The notes beneath the pieces were generated by a model, which ran no database searches, had not been told where the DNA came from, and saw only the letters and a program-made list of their open reading frames with translations. From assembly GCF_002368335.1 (NCBI RefSeq), contig NZ_AP018288.1:4240628-4304627 (forward strand): 64,000 nt of DNA, read 5' to 3'. Within the stretch, counting starts at the first letter, position 1. Every line of letters starts with the position of its first letter. Made by a program: the position numbers and the translations under genes. Of this stretch, positions 1 through 7,148 are shown piece by piece. Source of the DNA: Nostoc sp. NIES-4103 (lineage in GTDB: Bacteria; Cyanobacteriota; Cyanobacteriia; Cyanobacteriales; Nostocaceae).

Positions 1-112
1 GGACTGGGGACTGGGGACTGGGGACTGGGGACTGGGGACTGGGGACTGGGGACTGGGGACTGGGGAATATTAAACTCCCCAACTCCTAACTCCTAACTCC
101 TAACTCCTAACT
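1..112. repeat. Heptanucleotide tandem repeats (STRR), two kinds
   Basis: About nine tandem copies of GGACTGG fill 1-66, followed by four copies of AACTCCT from 81. Both are 7-bp units, the class described as short tandemly repeated repetitive sequences in heterocystous cyanobacteria. The second array runs into the 3' end of the aldo/keto reductase gene, whose stop codon lies inside it. Confidence 0.9.
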
Positions 113-1288
113 TCGAGATAGACGTTTAACTTCTTCGCCTGCCAAAAGCTGATGGGCTTTGGCTAGAAACTGGGGGATTTTATCAGCATGGGGACTGCGG
201 GCGAGACATTGCCGCAAGTCCAGTTCATCCAAGCGATCTGCTTTGTTACCTGGAAACCAGTGACTGCCATTGCCAAGCAGGTTATAGCGCATTTTGCCAT
301 AGTCTACTAAATCGTAGGCGATCGCTAAATTCCACAGCCACAAAATTACTCGGATATTTACCTGTCCCGGTGTTTCCTCCCAGCTAGGTAAATTCATCTC
401 CCAGGTTTTTACCCAATCTTCTCCCAAAGTGGCGATCGCTTCTGTTTCCAACCTGGCCAAAATTGGTGGCAAAATCTCTGATGAGCGATCTAATAAATCT
501 AAAGTCTTGAGGTGTTCATCAAAATCTTCGGGCTTTGCTGCACCTATACTCAATGTATGCACTTTTGGATGGCTCAAACAAAATAAGTCATTAAACACCA
601 TTGGACTCAACGGGGCGCAAAGCTTGACTAATTTTTCTGGTGGATTATATAACTTTCCTCCTTTATCTGAAGGGCTAATAATAAACACTCCCATATCATG
701 ACGGTTAGCAGCTTCAATTGCTGCCCAATTCCATTGATTAATGTAGTACCAATGCAGGTTTACATAATCAAATTGGTTAGTATTAATTGTCTGTACAATC
801 GTTTCTGTAGATCCGTGGGTAGAAAAGCCAATAAATCTGACTTTTCCCTCTGAACGTAACTGTTGTGCCACTTCCAGGCAACCCCCAGGACGAATACTAT
901 GGTCTAAAGTCTCAGCATCATTAATACCGTGTAGCCCTAGTAAATCCACATAATCTAGCTTGAGATATCGCAATGATTGTTCAAAAGTCTGCCGGAATTC
1001 CTTTGCGTCTGCAACCGGGCCAACTTTAGTCTGAACAATTAACTTTTCTCGCGCAAGCTTAGGTAATATTTTCCCCAACTGCATTTCTGAGCTACCATAA
1101 CCACGAGCAGTTTCAATATGATTAATACCAACCTCAACTGCCCGTCGAATAGTCGCTTCCAAATTTTTTTGATTGTCCGCAGGAATTTCTGAGTGTGGGA
1201 CATCTTGCCATTTAAACTGGTATCTCATGCCACCGCATGAAAACACTGGCATCTGTAATTCTGTGCGTCCAAATCTTCTATATAGCAT
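107..1288 (-). CDS. Aldo/keto reductase family oxidoreductase
   Basis: A 393-aa cytosolic NAD(P)H-dependent oxidoreductase of the aldo/keto reductase TIM-barrel family; the substrate is unknown. The catalytic tetrad can be placed at Glu59 (usually Asp; motif IETARGYGSSE), Tyr64, Lys88 (VQTKVG) and His120 (LLGLHG). The barrel covers roughly residues 1-280, followed by an extra C-terminal region of about 110 residues that is longer than in minimal family members. The Asp-to-Glu change at the first tetrad position is unusual. The last residues and the stop codon are read from an STRR array, so the C-terminus has probably been altered by repeat expansion. Monocistronic. Confidence 0.85.
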   Translation of the reverse strand: MLYRRFGRTELQMPVFSCGGMRYQFKWQDVPHSEIPADNQKNLEATIRRAVEVGINHIETARGYGSSEMQLGKILPKLAREKLIVQTKVGPVADAKEFRQTFEQSLRYLKLDYVDLLGLHGINDAETLDHSIRPGGCLEVAQQLRSEGKVRFIGFSTHGSTETIVQTINTNQFDYVNLHWYYINQWNWAAIEAANRHDMGVFIISPSDKGGKLYNPPEKLVKLCAPLSPMVFNDLFCLSHPKVHTLSIGAAKPEDFDEHLKTLDLLDRSSEILPPILARLETEAIATLGEDWVKTWEMNLPSWEETPGQVNIRVILWLWNLAIAYDLVDYGKMRYNLLGNGSHWFPGNKADRLDELDLRQCLARSPHADKIPQFLAKAHQLLAGEEVKRLSRS

Positions 1289-1350
1289 TATGTAGATCTT
1301 GAAGTCCTTGCCAATCTCAAATCTAACAGCACTAATACCGTTAGGTGGAA

Positions 1351-1494
1351 GTCAGTTGTCAGTTGTCAGTTGTCAGGAGGCAGAAGTAAAAAATTATTTA
1401 CCTTGTCTCCCTCATCTCCCCCATCTCCCCCATCTCCCTCATCTCCCTATCGCCCCATCCCCTCATCCCCCCATCGCCCCTGCACCCCTGCCTC
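1351..1494. repeat. STRR arrays (GTCAGTT and CATCTCCCC-like)
   Basis: Three and a half copies of GTCAGTT (1351-1376) are followed by a C-rich array of degenerate CATCTCCC units (about 1405-1494). A small open frame crosses them, but it is made of repeat-encoded Leu-Pro-His residues and is not believed to be a gene. Nothing else was seen between 1289 and 1587. Confidence 0.8.
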
Positions 1495-1587
1495 CATCTA
1501 GCAACTTGCTGTACATAATGATACAATCCCATCTAAGGCTTAAGTTCAGATGTTCATCCAAATTCTACGGTTGGTAAAACACCTGCA

Positions 1588-2490
1588 ATGGACTCTCAAA
1601 ATAGAATAATGATTCGTCTCAAAGGGCGATTAAGTCAATCTCCAAATTCGCTCAAACGACTATTAACAGGAGATGTTACGCAACGTCTCGCTCGGTTTTT
1701 ATTTGTTCGCAAGTCATATAGTTATTTAACAAATCTTAGGCAAAGATTGAACTTTAGTTACTACAAGGACTACTTAAGCACAGGAGTTAATTGTGTTGTT
1801 TATAACACGTCGGTTGATCAGCTTGTCAAAGAAGTGGATAAAGATGCTGTCTGTTTTGGGCTGCATTTGCCTGATGCAATGGTTGAAGAGATTCTGGACT
1901 ATGCAATTCACACTGCTTGCATGGAGCCAGGGTATCATAGAACCTTCTTGATGAGTGAACTTGATGAGTATAACTGTTTGCCAGATGGGCATCACGTGAT
2001 CAGGGCACTGGTGGATGATCTGACTAAATGTCAAGCAATCAATCTAATTGTTCAAGATTCTCGGCTTCTACAAATTGCTAGTGCTTATTTGCGCTACTAT
2101 CCTACCCGAATTACTAGTCATTTAACTTGGAGCTTAGTATCTAATTTTACAGAAAATGAACTGAAGAAGTGTTATCCGGCGACTAACTTTCATTACGACA
2201 TCGCAGGATATAACTTTGCTACAGTGAACTTTTATATAACTTCTGTGTTAAATGAATCCTCTGGATGTCATATTATGATCAAGGGTTCTCATAAGAAAAA
2301 ACCTTTGTGGATACTGTTAAAGTCGGGTCGGCATAGTGACGAAACAGTATATGCCTACTACGGTCAAGAGAATGAAATTCAGATTACAGGGAAGGCTGGA
2401 TTTGGCTTCTTTCAAGACCCGTCCTGTTTTCACAAACTCAAAGCACCAATCAGTCAAAACAGACTATTGCTGCAAATTCGATATTCCTAG
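1588..2490 (+). CDS. Phytanoyl-CoA dioxygenase (PhyH)-like Fe(II)/2-oxoglutarate oxygenase
   Basis: A 300-aa protein whose C-terminal half shows the jelly-roll iron-binding pattern: His202 and Asp204 (FHYD), distal His282 (CFHKLKAP) and an Arg (292 or 298) near the end that would bind 2-oxoglutarate. The segment GCHIMIKGSH between them is typical of PhyH proteins, where it precedes the turn to the distal His. Residues 1-100 are not recognised. The substrate is unknown; in bacteria such enzymes often hydroxylate lipids or secondary metabolites, but no biosynthetic neighbours are present. It stands alone between an STRR region and the PatD-like gene. Confidence 0.65.
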   Translation: MDSQNRIMIRLKGRLSQSPNSLKRLLTGDVTQRLARFLFVRKSYSYLTNLRQRLNFSYYKDYLSTGVNCVVYNTSVDQLVKEVDKDAVCFGLHLPDAMVEEILDYAIHTACMEPGYHRTFLMSELDEYNCLPDGHHVIRALVDDLTKCQAINLIVQDSRLLQIASAYLRYYPTRITSHLTWSLVSNFTENELKKCYPATNFHYDIAGYNFATVNFYITSVLNESSGCHIMIKGSHKKKPLWILLKSGRHSDETVYAYYGQENEIQITGKAGFGFFQDPSCFHKLKAPISQNRLLLQIRYS

Positions 2491-2624
2491 GTTGGTCACA
2501 ACACTTTGGGTAGCAACACTGTAGTCATCTAGAGGCTTTTGCCATTGGACTTGTAATTGAAATAACTATCTATCAAAAGACATAGAGTGATGATAGGATA
2601 ACCAAATACAAAGGAGAGCAACAG

Positions 2625-2978
2625 CTATTTTTCTTCTTTATCTTCTTGTTGAAGGATGGCATCACAGTATCCGATCAGAGTACTCAGGCGATCGCCAATT
2701 GTTTCAAGTCTCGTTTTTGCAGTGGCTACCTGACGCGCCCCTTGGAAAAACATGATATCTATTTCCAGCAAGCGCAACTGTTTACTAATCTCGGTTCGAT
2801 AAGACAGCACCCGCGAGTCTTCATCTGCCAAAGGTACAATTTGCTGCTGAAACATTTGTTGCAAAGAAGCTAACCGCTGCCGCAATTCGGGTGCATCTAT
2901 TTGGGTAGAGGTGGCATCAAGACGTAGTTCCTTTAGCAAGGTTGCTAAGTCCTGATATTTCTGACGATTTAGAGACAT
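2625..2978 (-). CDS. patD: Probable heterocyst frequency control protein PatD
   Basis: A 117-aa, wholly alpha-helical, soluble protein (starts MSLNRQKYQDLATLLKELR) that I match from memory to PatD, the small protein that tunes heterocyst frequency in Anabaena and is reported to be NtcA-regulated. It has no catalytic motif; residues 25-110 look like two or three long amphipathic helices. It is transcribed divergently from the (p)ppGpp synthetase gene, and the shared 298-bp region contains a perfect GTA-N8-TAC NtcA core. The name rests on sequence resemblance and context only, so an unrelated short coiled-coil protein remains possible. Confidence 0.55.
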   Translation of the reverse strand: MSLNRQKYQDLATLLKELRLDATSTQIDAPELRQRLASLQQMFQQQIVPLADEDSRVLSYRTEISKQLRLLEIDIMFFQGARQVATAKTRLETIGDRLSTLIGYCDAILQQEDKEEK

Positions 2979-3057
2979 CCAGTGCTAGTTAAGATAGTAT
3001 TAATGTCAAGAAATTTATCTTCTACAATAAACCTTCTCAGTTTCTTCTTAAAACCAC

Positions 3058-3083
3058 AAGCCTCAAATCATGCTTTGAGGCTT
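3058..3083. other. 10-bp perfect stem-loop in divergent intergenic region
   Basis: AAGCCTCAAA (3058-3067) pairs perfectly with TTTGAGGCTT (3074-3083) around a 6-nt loop and is followed by TTATTTG. It looks like an intrinsic terminator but lies between two divergent genes. It could end a short unannotated transcript or act in a leader. Confidence 0.5.
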
Positions 3084-3195
3084 TATTTGCCATCCGTGGA
3101 TTGTCGGCATTATGATCCTTTAACCCCACGCAGGATGATTTCCATAGACCATTGGGCAATCATCTTCATATTCTTCTTTTTTACCCCTGTTTTGG

Positions 3196-3209
3196 GTAAC
3201 AGCATCTAC
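3196..3209. promoter_or_regulatory. Candidate NtcA binding site
   Basis: GTAACAGCATCTAC matches the NtcA core GTA-N8-TAC exactly. It lies 68 bp upstream of the (p)ppGpp synthetase start and 218 bp upstream of the PatD-like start. No well-placed TAN3T -10 box was found at the usual 22-23 bp on either side, so function is unproven. Confidence 0.4.
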
Positions 3210-3276
3210 TAACAGCAGTGCTGTCAGTTTTGTCCATATCTCAACCTATACACCGATCCCCTCTAGTCCCGATTGT

Positions 3277-5547
3277 ATGAGCAGCATAGCTATAAATTCC
3301 TCAATTGATCTTGCCCTTCCAGAATGGTTAAAGAAATGTTTGAAGGAGTCATCGGCGGCAAATAGCAGCGAAATGGACGACCGAAGACACAGTGATATGG
3401 TCTTGATTGGTCGTGCATTTGAGTTTGCTTACCAACTGCATCAAGGTCAATACCGCAAGTCAGGAGAACTATACATCAGTCATCCCGTTGCGGTGGCTGG
3501 ATTACTACGTGATTTAGGGGGCAGTCCTGCTATGATAGCAGCTGGATTTCTCCATGATGTAGTTGAAGATACAGATATTACAATTGAAGAAATAGAAGAC
3601 CGCTTTGGACATGAAGTCCGCCAATTAGTGGAAGGTGTCACCAAGCTTTCTAAAATCAATTTTAAAAGCAAAACCGAAAGCCAAGCAGAAAACTTCCGGC
3701 GGATGTTTTTGGCAATGGCGCAAGATATCAGAGTAATTGTGGTGAAGTTGGCAGACCGTTTGCATAACATGCGAACTCTACAATATATGTCAGAGTCTAG
3801 CCGCCGCCGCAGTGCCCAGGAAACGCGAGATATTTTTGCGCCCCTAGCCAATCGCTTGGGGATCTGGCGGATAAAATGGGAACTGGAAGATTTAGCTTTT
3901 AAATATCTGGAACCTGAAGCTTACCGCGAAATACAGCAGCATGTTTCCGAAAAACGCACGGCGCGAGAAGAGAAATTGGCACAAGCTACTGAAATTTTGC
4001 GGGATCGTTTACAACAAGCTGGAATTCACTGTCAGGATATTAGCGGTCGTCCCAAACACCTTTATAGCATTTACCAAAAAATGCAGCGGCAGCAAAAGGA
4101 ATTTCATGAAATTTATGATTTGGCAGCCCTGCGAATTATTGTCCAGACCAATGAAGAATGTTATCGTGCTTTGGCAGTAGTTCACGATGCCTTTCGCCCG
4201 ATCCCTGGCAGATTTAAAGACTACATTGGCTTGCCAAAGCCTAACCGTTACCAATCGTTGCACACTGGGGTCATTGGGTTGACAGGTCGTCCTCTGGAAG
4301 TGCAAATTCGTACCATAGAAATGCATCACATTGCCGAGTATGGAATTGCAGCCCATTGGAAGTATAAAGAAACTGGCGGCTCTACCAGTAGCCATTTGAC
4401 AGCCACCGATGAGAAGTTTACCTGGTTGCGCCAGCTGCTGGAATGGCAAAGTGACCTCAAGGATGCTCAAGAATATCTTGACAGTGTAAAAGATAATTTA
4501 TTTGAAGATGATGTTTATGTCTTCACCCCTAAGGGGGATGTTGTACCCTTAAGCCCCGGTTCTACCAGTATAGATTTTGCTTATCGGATTCATACAGAAG
4601 TGGGAAACCACTGTGCAGGGGCGCGAGTCAATGGACGGATGGTACCGCTGTCTACGCGACTGCAAAATGGGGATATTGTAGAGATTATCACCCAAAAGAA
4701 CAGCCATCCGAGTTTAGATTGGTTGAACTTTGTTAGAACCTCAGCAGCCAAGTATCGTATTAAGCAATGGTACAAGCGATCGCGCCGCGAAGAAAATGTC
4801 ATCCGGGGACGAGAATTGTTAGAAAAAGAACTGGGTAAAACTGGTTTTGATAATTTGTTGAAGTCAGAAGCAATGCAGACTGTGGCGGAAAAATGTAATT
4901 ACCACAGTGTCGAAGATTTACTTGCAGGATTGGGTTACGGTGAAGTCACACTAAACTTAGTGCTAAATCGCTGGCGAGAAGTGGCGAAAGGACAACAACC
5001 CGTTACCATTGCGCCTCCATTTCTTCCCAAAGAAGGAAGTTCACTTAAAGCCTTGCGGGATGCACCTGCAAGTAATTGTCGCTCAACTGATTCGCCCATA
5101 ATTGGCGTAGAAGGTTTGGTGTATCATCTCGCTGGATGTTGTACTCCGATTCCTGGCGAACCAATTATTGGTGTAGTTACCAGAGGCAGGGGAATTTCGA
5201 TTCATCGCCAAGGATGTCATAATCTGGAGAATGTGGACTTTGAGCGCCTAGTACCAGTGAGATGGAACCCAGCAGCTGAAAATAGCGGTTGTCATCACAC
5301 TTACCCAGTGGAAATTCAAATTGAAGCCCTTGACCGTGTGGGAGTGTTAAAAGATATTTTGTCACGGTTGAGTGACCAAAGCATTAATGTACGTCATGCT
5401 CAGGTAAAAACCGCTACAGGTCAACCAGCGTTAATGGACTTAGGAATAGATATACGCGATCGCTCTCAACTAGAACAAGTCTTCACCCAAATCAAGAAAA
5501 TGAGCGACATTTTGAATATCCGCCGCGTTGGTCAGATAGACGAGTAG
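3277..5547 (+). CDS. spoT: Bifunctional (p)ppGpp synthetase/hydrolase (Rel/SpoT)
   Basis: A 756-aa long RelA/SpoT homologue that makes ppGpp from ATP and GTP/GDP and hydrolyses it. The N-terminal HD hydrolase is intact (His69; HDVVEDT at 93-99). The synthetase domain carries RPKHLYSIYQK (258-268) and RFKDYIG (312-318); the RFKD form is typical of bifunctional enzymes rather than synthetase-only RelA. A TGS domain follows at about 410-472 and an ACT domain closes the protein (about 680-750). Length and domain order are standard. It is probably the main stringent-response enzyme, monocistronic, and divergent from a PatD-like gene across a candidate NtcA site. Confidence 0.93.
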   Translation: MSSIAINSSIDLALPEWLKKCLKESSAANSSEMDDRRHSDMVLIGRAFEFAYQLHQGQYRKSGELYISHPVAVAGLLRDLGGSPAMIAAGFLHDVVEDTDITIEEIEDRFGHEVRQLVEGVTKLSKINFKSKTESQAENFRRMFLAMAQDIRVIVVKLADRLHNMRTLQYMSESSRRRSAQETRDIFAPLANRLGIWRIKWELEDLAFKYLEPEAYREIQQHVSEKRTAREEKLAQATEILRDRLQQAGIHCQDISGRPKHLYSIYQKMQRQQKEFHEIYDLAALRIIVQTNEECYRALAVVHDAFRPIPGRFKDYIGLPKPNRYQSLHTGVIGLTGRPLEVQIRTIEMHHIAEYGIAAHWKYKETGGSTSSHLTATDEKFTWLRQLLEWQSDLKDAQEYLDSVKDNLFEDDVYVFTPKGDVVPLSPGSTSIDFAYRIHTEVGNHCAGARVNGRMVPLSTRLQNGDIVEIITQKNSHPSLDWLNFVRTSAAKYRIKQWYKRSRREENVIRGRELLEKELGKTGFDNLLKSEAMQTVAEKCNYHSVEDLLAGLGYGEVTLNLVLNRWREVAKGQQPVTIAPPFLPKEGSSLKALRDAPASNCRSTDSPIIGVEGLVYHLAGCCTPIPGEPIIGVVTRGRGISIHRQGCHNLENVDFERLVPVRWNPAAENSGCHHTYPVEIQIEALDRVGVLKDILSRLSDQSINVRHAQVKTATGQPALMDLGIDIRDRSQLEQVFTQIKKMSDILNIRRVGQIDE

Positions 5548-5570
5548 TGAAGATAAAGGGAAGAAACTCC

Positions 5571-5594
5571 TGTCTTGAAAACAGGGCAGGAGAC
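5571..5594 (+). terminator. Possible imperfect terminator hairpin after the Rel/SpoT gene
   Basis: An imperfect inverted repeat (CTCCTG with CAGGAG, inner CTGT/ACAG) starts about 20 bp after the stop codon. A second short inverted repeat (CTCCCAT/ATGGGAG, 5610-5640) follows. Neither has a strong T-tract. Confidence 0.3.
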
Positions 5595-5730
5595 AGAATT
5601 ATATGATCGCTCCCATGACCGTTTAAAAGGAAAATGGGAGTAGGGAAAGACTGCCTTGTGCCTGTGTTTGACTGTGCGATCGCATTTACCAGTGGGAATC
5701 ATAACAGAAATTCACAATGGTAAAGATTCA

Positions 5731-6207
5731 ATGGCATACCAGAATATTACAGCCTCCTTGACCCCAGAAGATATCCAAGAAATTAAAGCCGCCTTTGCCA
5801 CTATCCAAGCAAAGTTACCCTTTCTCGTAACTCTCAGCGTCGAAGAACGACGTAAGTTATTTAAAATGGGCGATAAAAGCCTAGCCTTCGTCAACAATAG
5901 CCTGACTGCTGCCCAATCGAACCGCGACATTTTACCAGCCAGCTTTGATGTTGATGAATTTGTGCGAGATTATCAACTAGCCAGCACCCTCACCGAACTG
6001 TTGATTGGGCTGCGACAACTCACAGAACAAGTAGATGATACCTTAATGGCAGTTGGCAGCGAAGCAATGAGTAGCAGTTTGACAGTTTATGATTACGTCA
6101 AGACAGCTGCAAAGAAAACTCCAGGTTTAAAAACTCTGGCTGAACAGTTAGGCGAACGGTTTAAAGCAATGAAAACTAAACCAGCCAAAGCTGTATCTAA
6201 TTCATAA
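5731..6207 (+). CDS. Conserved hypothetical protein, all-helical
   Basis: A 158-aa soluble protein from the ATG that gives MAYQNITASL; 25 further codons are open upstream but read unlike protein. It has no signal peptide or membrane segment. The sequence suggests a bundle of four or five helices (SLTPEDIQEIKAAFATIQ; VEERRKLFKMGDKSLAFV; ELLIGLRQLTEQVDDTLM) ending in a Lys-rich tail. I recognise no catalytic motif; helical proteins of this type occur in cyanobacteria without known function. A strong hairpin directly follows, so it is probably a single-gene unit. Confidence 0.7.
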   Translation: MAYQNITASLTPEDIQEIKAAFATIQAKLPFLVTLSVEERRKLFKMGDKSLAFVNNSLTAAQSNRDILPASFDVDEFVRDYQLASTLTELLIGLRQLTEQVDDTLMAVGSEAMSSSLTVYDYVKTAAKKTPGLKTLAEQLGERFKAMKTKPAKAVSNS

Positions 6208-6230
6208 GCTGTAATTTAACGTACAAGATT

Positions 6231-6263
6231 AGATCCCCGACTTCTTTGAGAAGTCGGGGATCT
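6231..6263. terminator. Perfect 15-bp hairpin (REP-like / terminator)
   Basis: Fifteen bases (6231-6245, AGATCCCCGACTTCT) pair perfectly with 6249-6263 around a 3-nt loop. It lies 24 bp after the preceding stop codon and probably ends that transcript. From memory, the GATCCCCGACTTCT palindrome is a common dispersed repeat in Nostoc-type genomes. Confidence 0.65.
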
Positions 6264-6288
6264 GGTTTCAGTGGCATATTTAGGTGAG

Positions 6289-6561
6289 CGAGTGTTTGAT
6301 ACTGGGGCGAGAGTGTTTGATACTCGTAAGCGAATCTTTGATACTGGCGTGAGAGTGTTTGATACTCGTGAGCGAGTCCTTGATATTGGCGTGAGAGAAT
6401 TTGATACTCGTGAGCGAATCTTTGATACCGGCGTGAGAGTGTTTGATACTTGTGAGCGAGTCCTTGATATTGGCGTGAGAGTGTTTGATACTCGTGGGCG
6501 AGTCTTTGATACTTGTGGGCGAGTCTTTGATACTGACGGAAGAGTGTTTGATACTCATGAG
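6289..6561. repeat. 21-bp minisatellite, 13 tandem units
   Basis: Thirteen imperfect 21-bp units can be followed by the core GTGTTTGATACT. On the plus strand each unit reads as seven residues of the type RVFDTRE or RVLDIGV, inside an open frame 6271-6570 (GTG start, 99 aa). The minus strand is also open (6280-6558), reading SIKHSHA and SIKDSLT alternately. A 21-bp unit without stops leaves both strands open automatically, so coding is unproven. No ribosome binding site was seen. Confidence 0.85.
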
Positions 6562-6569
6562 TTAAATTA

Positions 6570-6614
6570 GCGGTTATAAACCGCAGCTACACAGACAAAA
6601 CCCGCCTACGCGGG
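6570..6614. repeat. Dispersed palindromic repeat unit, copy 1
   Basis: Hairpins GCGGTT-ATA-AACCGC (6570-6584) and CCCGC-CTAC-GCGGG (6601-6614) open a dispersed repeat. Its other half (TTTGTATAGCCGCGAATTCC) lies at about 6989-7008, on the far side of the inserted element 6639-6962. A second copy of the whole repeat is at about 43587-43760. Confidence 0.6.
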
Positions 6615-6638
6615 TTCTCAAAACCTTGACTTCTATTA

Positions 6639-6962
6639 ACGTGAGTTCGATGACCTCTCCCTCCCGACCTCCCTCTCCTAAAAGGCGCTACGGTGTACAC
6701 ACAAATCTTCTAAAGTTGTGCCGCAGGCTTTTGATCCCCCCAACCCCCCTTAAAAAGGGGGGCAAAAAGCTCTTAAAGTCCCCCTTTTTAAGGGGGATTT
6801 AGGGGGATCTACGACGATTTTGGCTTTGTTCCAGAGATGTGTGTACACCGTAGCCCCTTTATAAGGGGGGATTAAGGGGGGTAATACCACTTGTGTGTAC
6901 ACCGTAGCCTTGTAGGAGAGGGGCCGGGGGAGAGGTTAAAACAGCACTTGTCGAACTCACGT
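6639..6962. mobile_element. MITE-like inverted-repeat element, family 1, copy 1 (composite)
   Basis: The termini are perfect 12-bp inverted repeats ACGTGAGTTCGA (6639-6650) and TCGAACTCACGT (6951-6962). They are flanked by the 7-bp direct repeat TCTATTA (6632-6638 and 6963-6969), a clear target-site duplication. No transposase is encoded. The 324-bp copy is longer than the related copy at 14811 because its middle contains a second inverted-repeat segment: GCTACGGTGTACACAC near the left and two copies of GTGTGTACACCGTAGC to the right, around G-rich/C-rich stems. Confidence 0.8.
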
Positions 6963-7148
6963 TCTATTAGCCCTCGAAGGAGGGCTTTATTTGTATAGCC
7001 GCGAATTCCATTCGCCCCAGATATAAACTTTCCCTCAACCCCAGCAACCCAAATTAAATCCGATTTTTTCACTACAAATCAGGAATTACAAATTGCCAGT
7101 TTGATAATATACCCATAACTCTGTGTAATCTGCCAGCTTGCCCCAAAT

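Noticed and set aside
1299..1577. Open frame of 92 codons on the plus strand
   Set aside because: It is largely translated STRR sequence (Leu-Pro-His and Pro-rich runs) with no protein-like remainder.
6872..7072. 66-codon minus-strand frame
   Set aside because: It crosses the right end of MITE family 1 copy 1 and a dispersed repeat, so it is not an independent gene.
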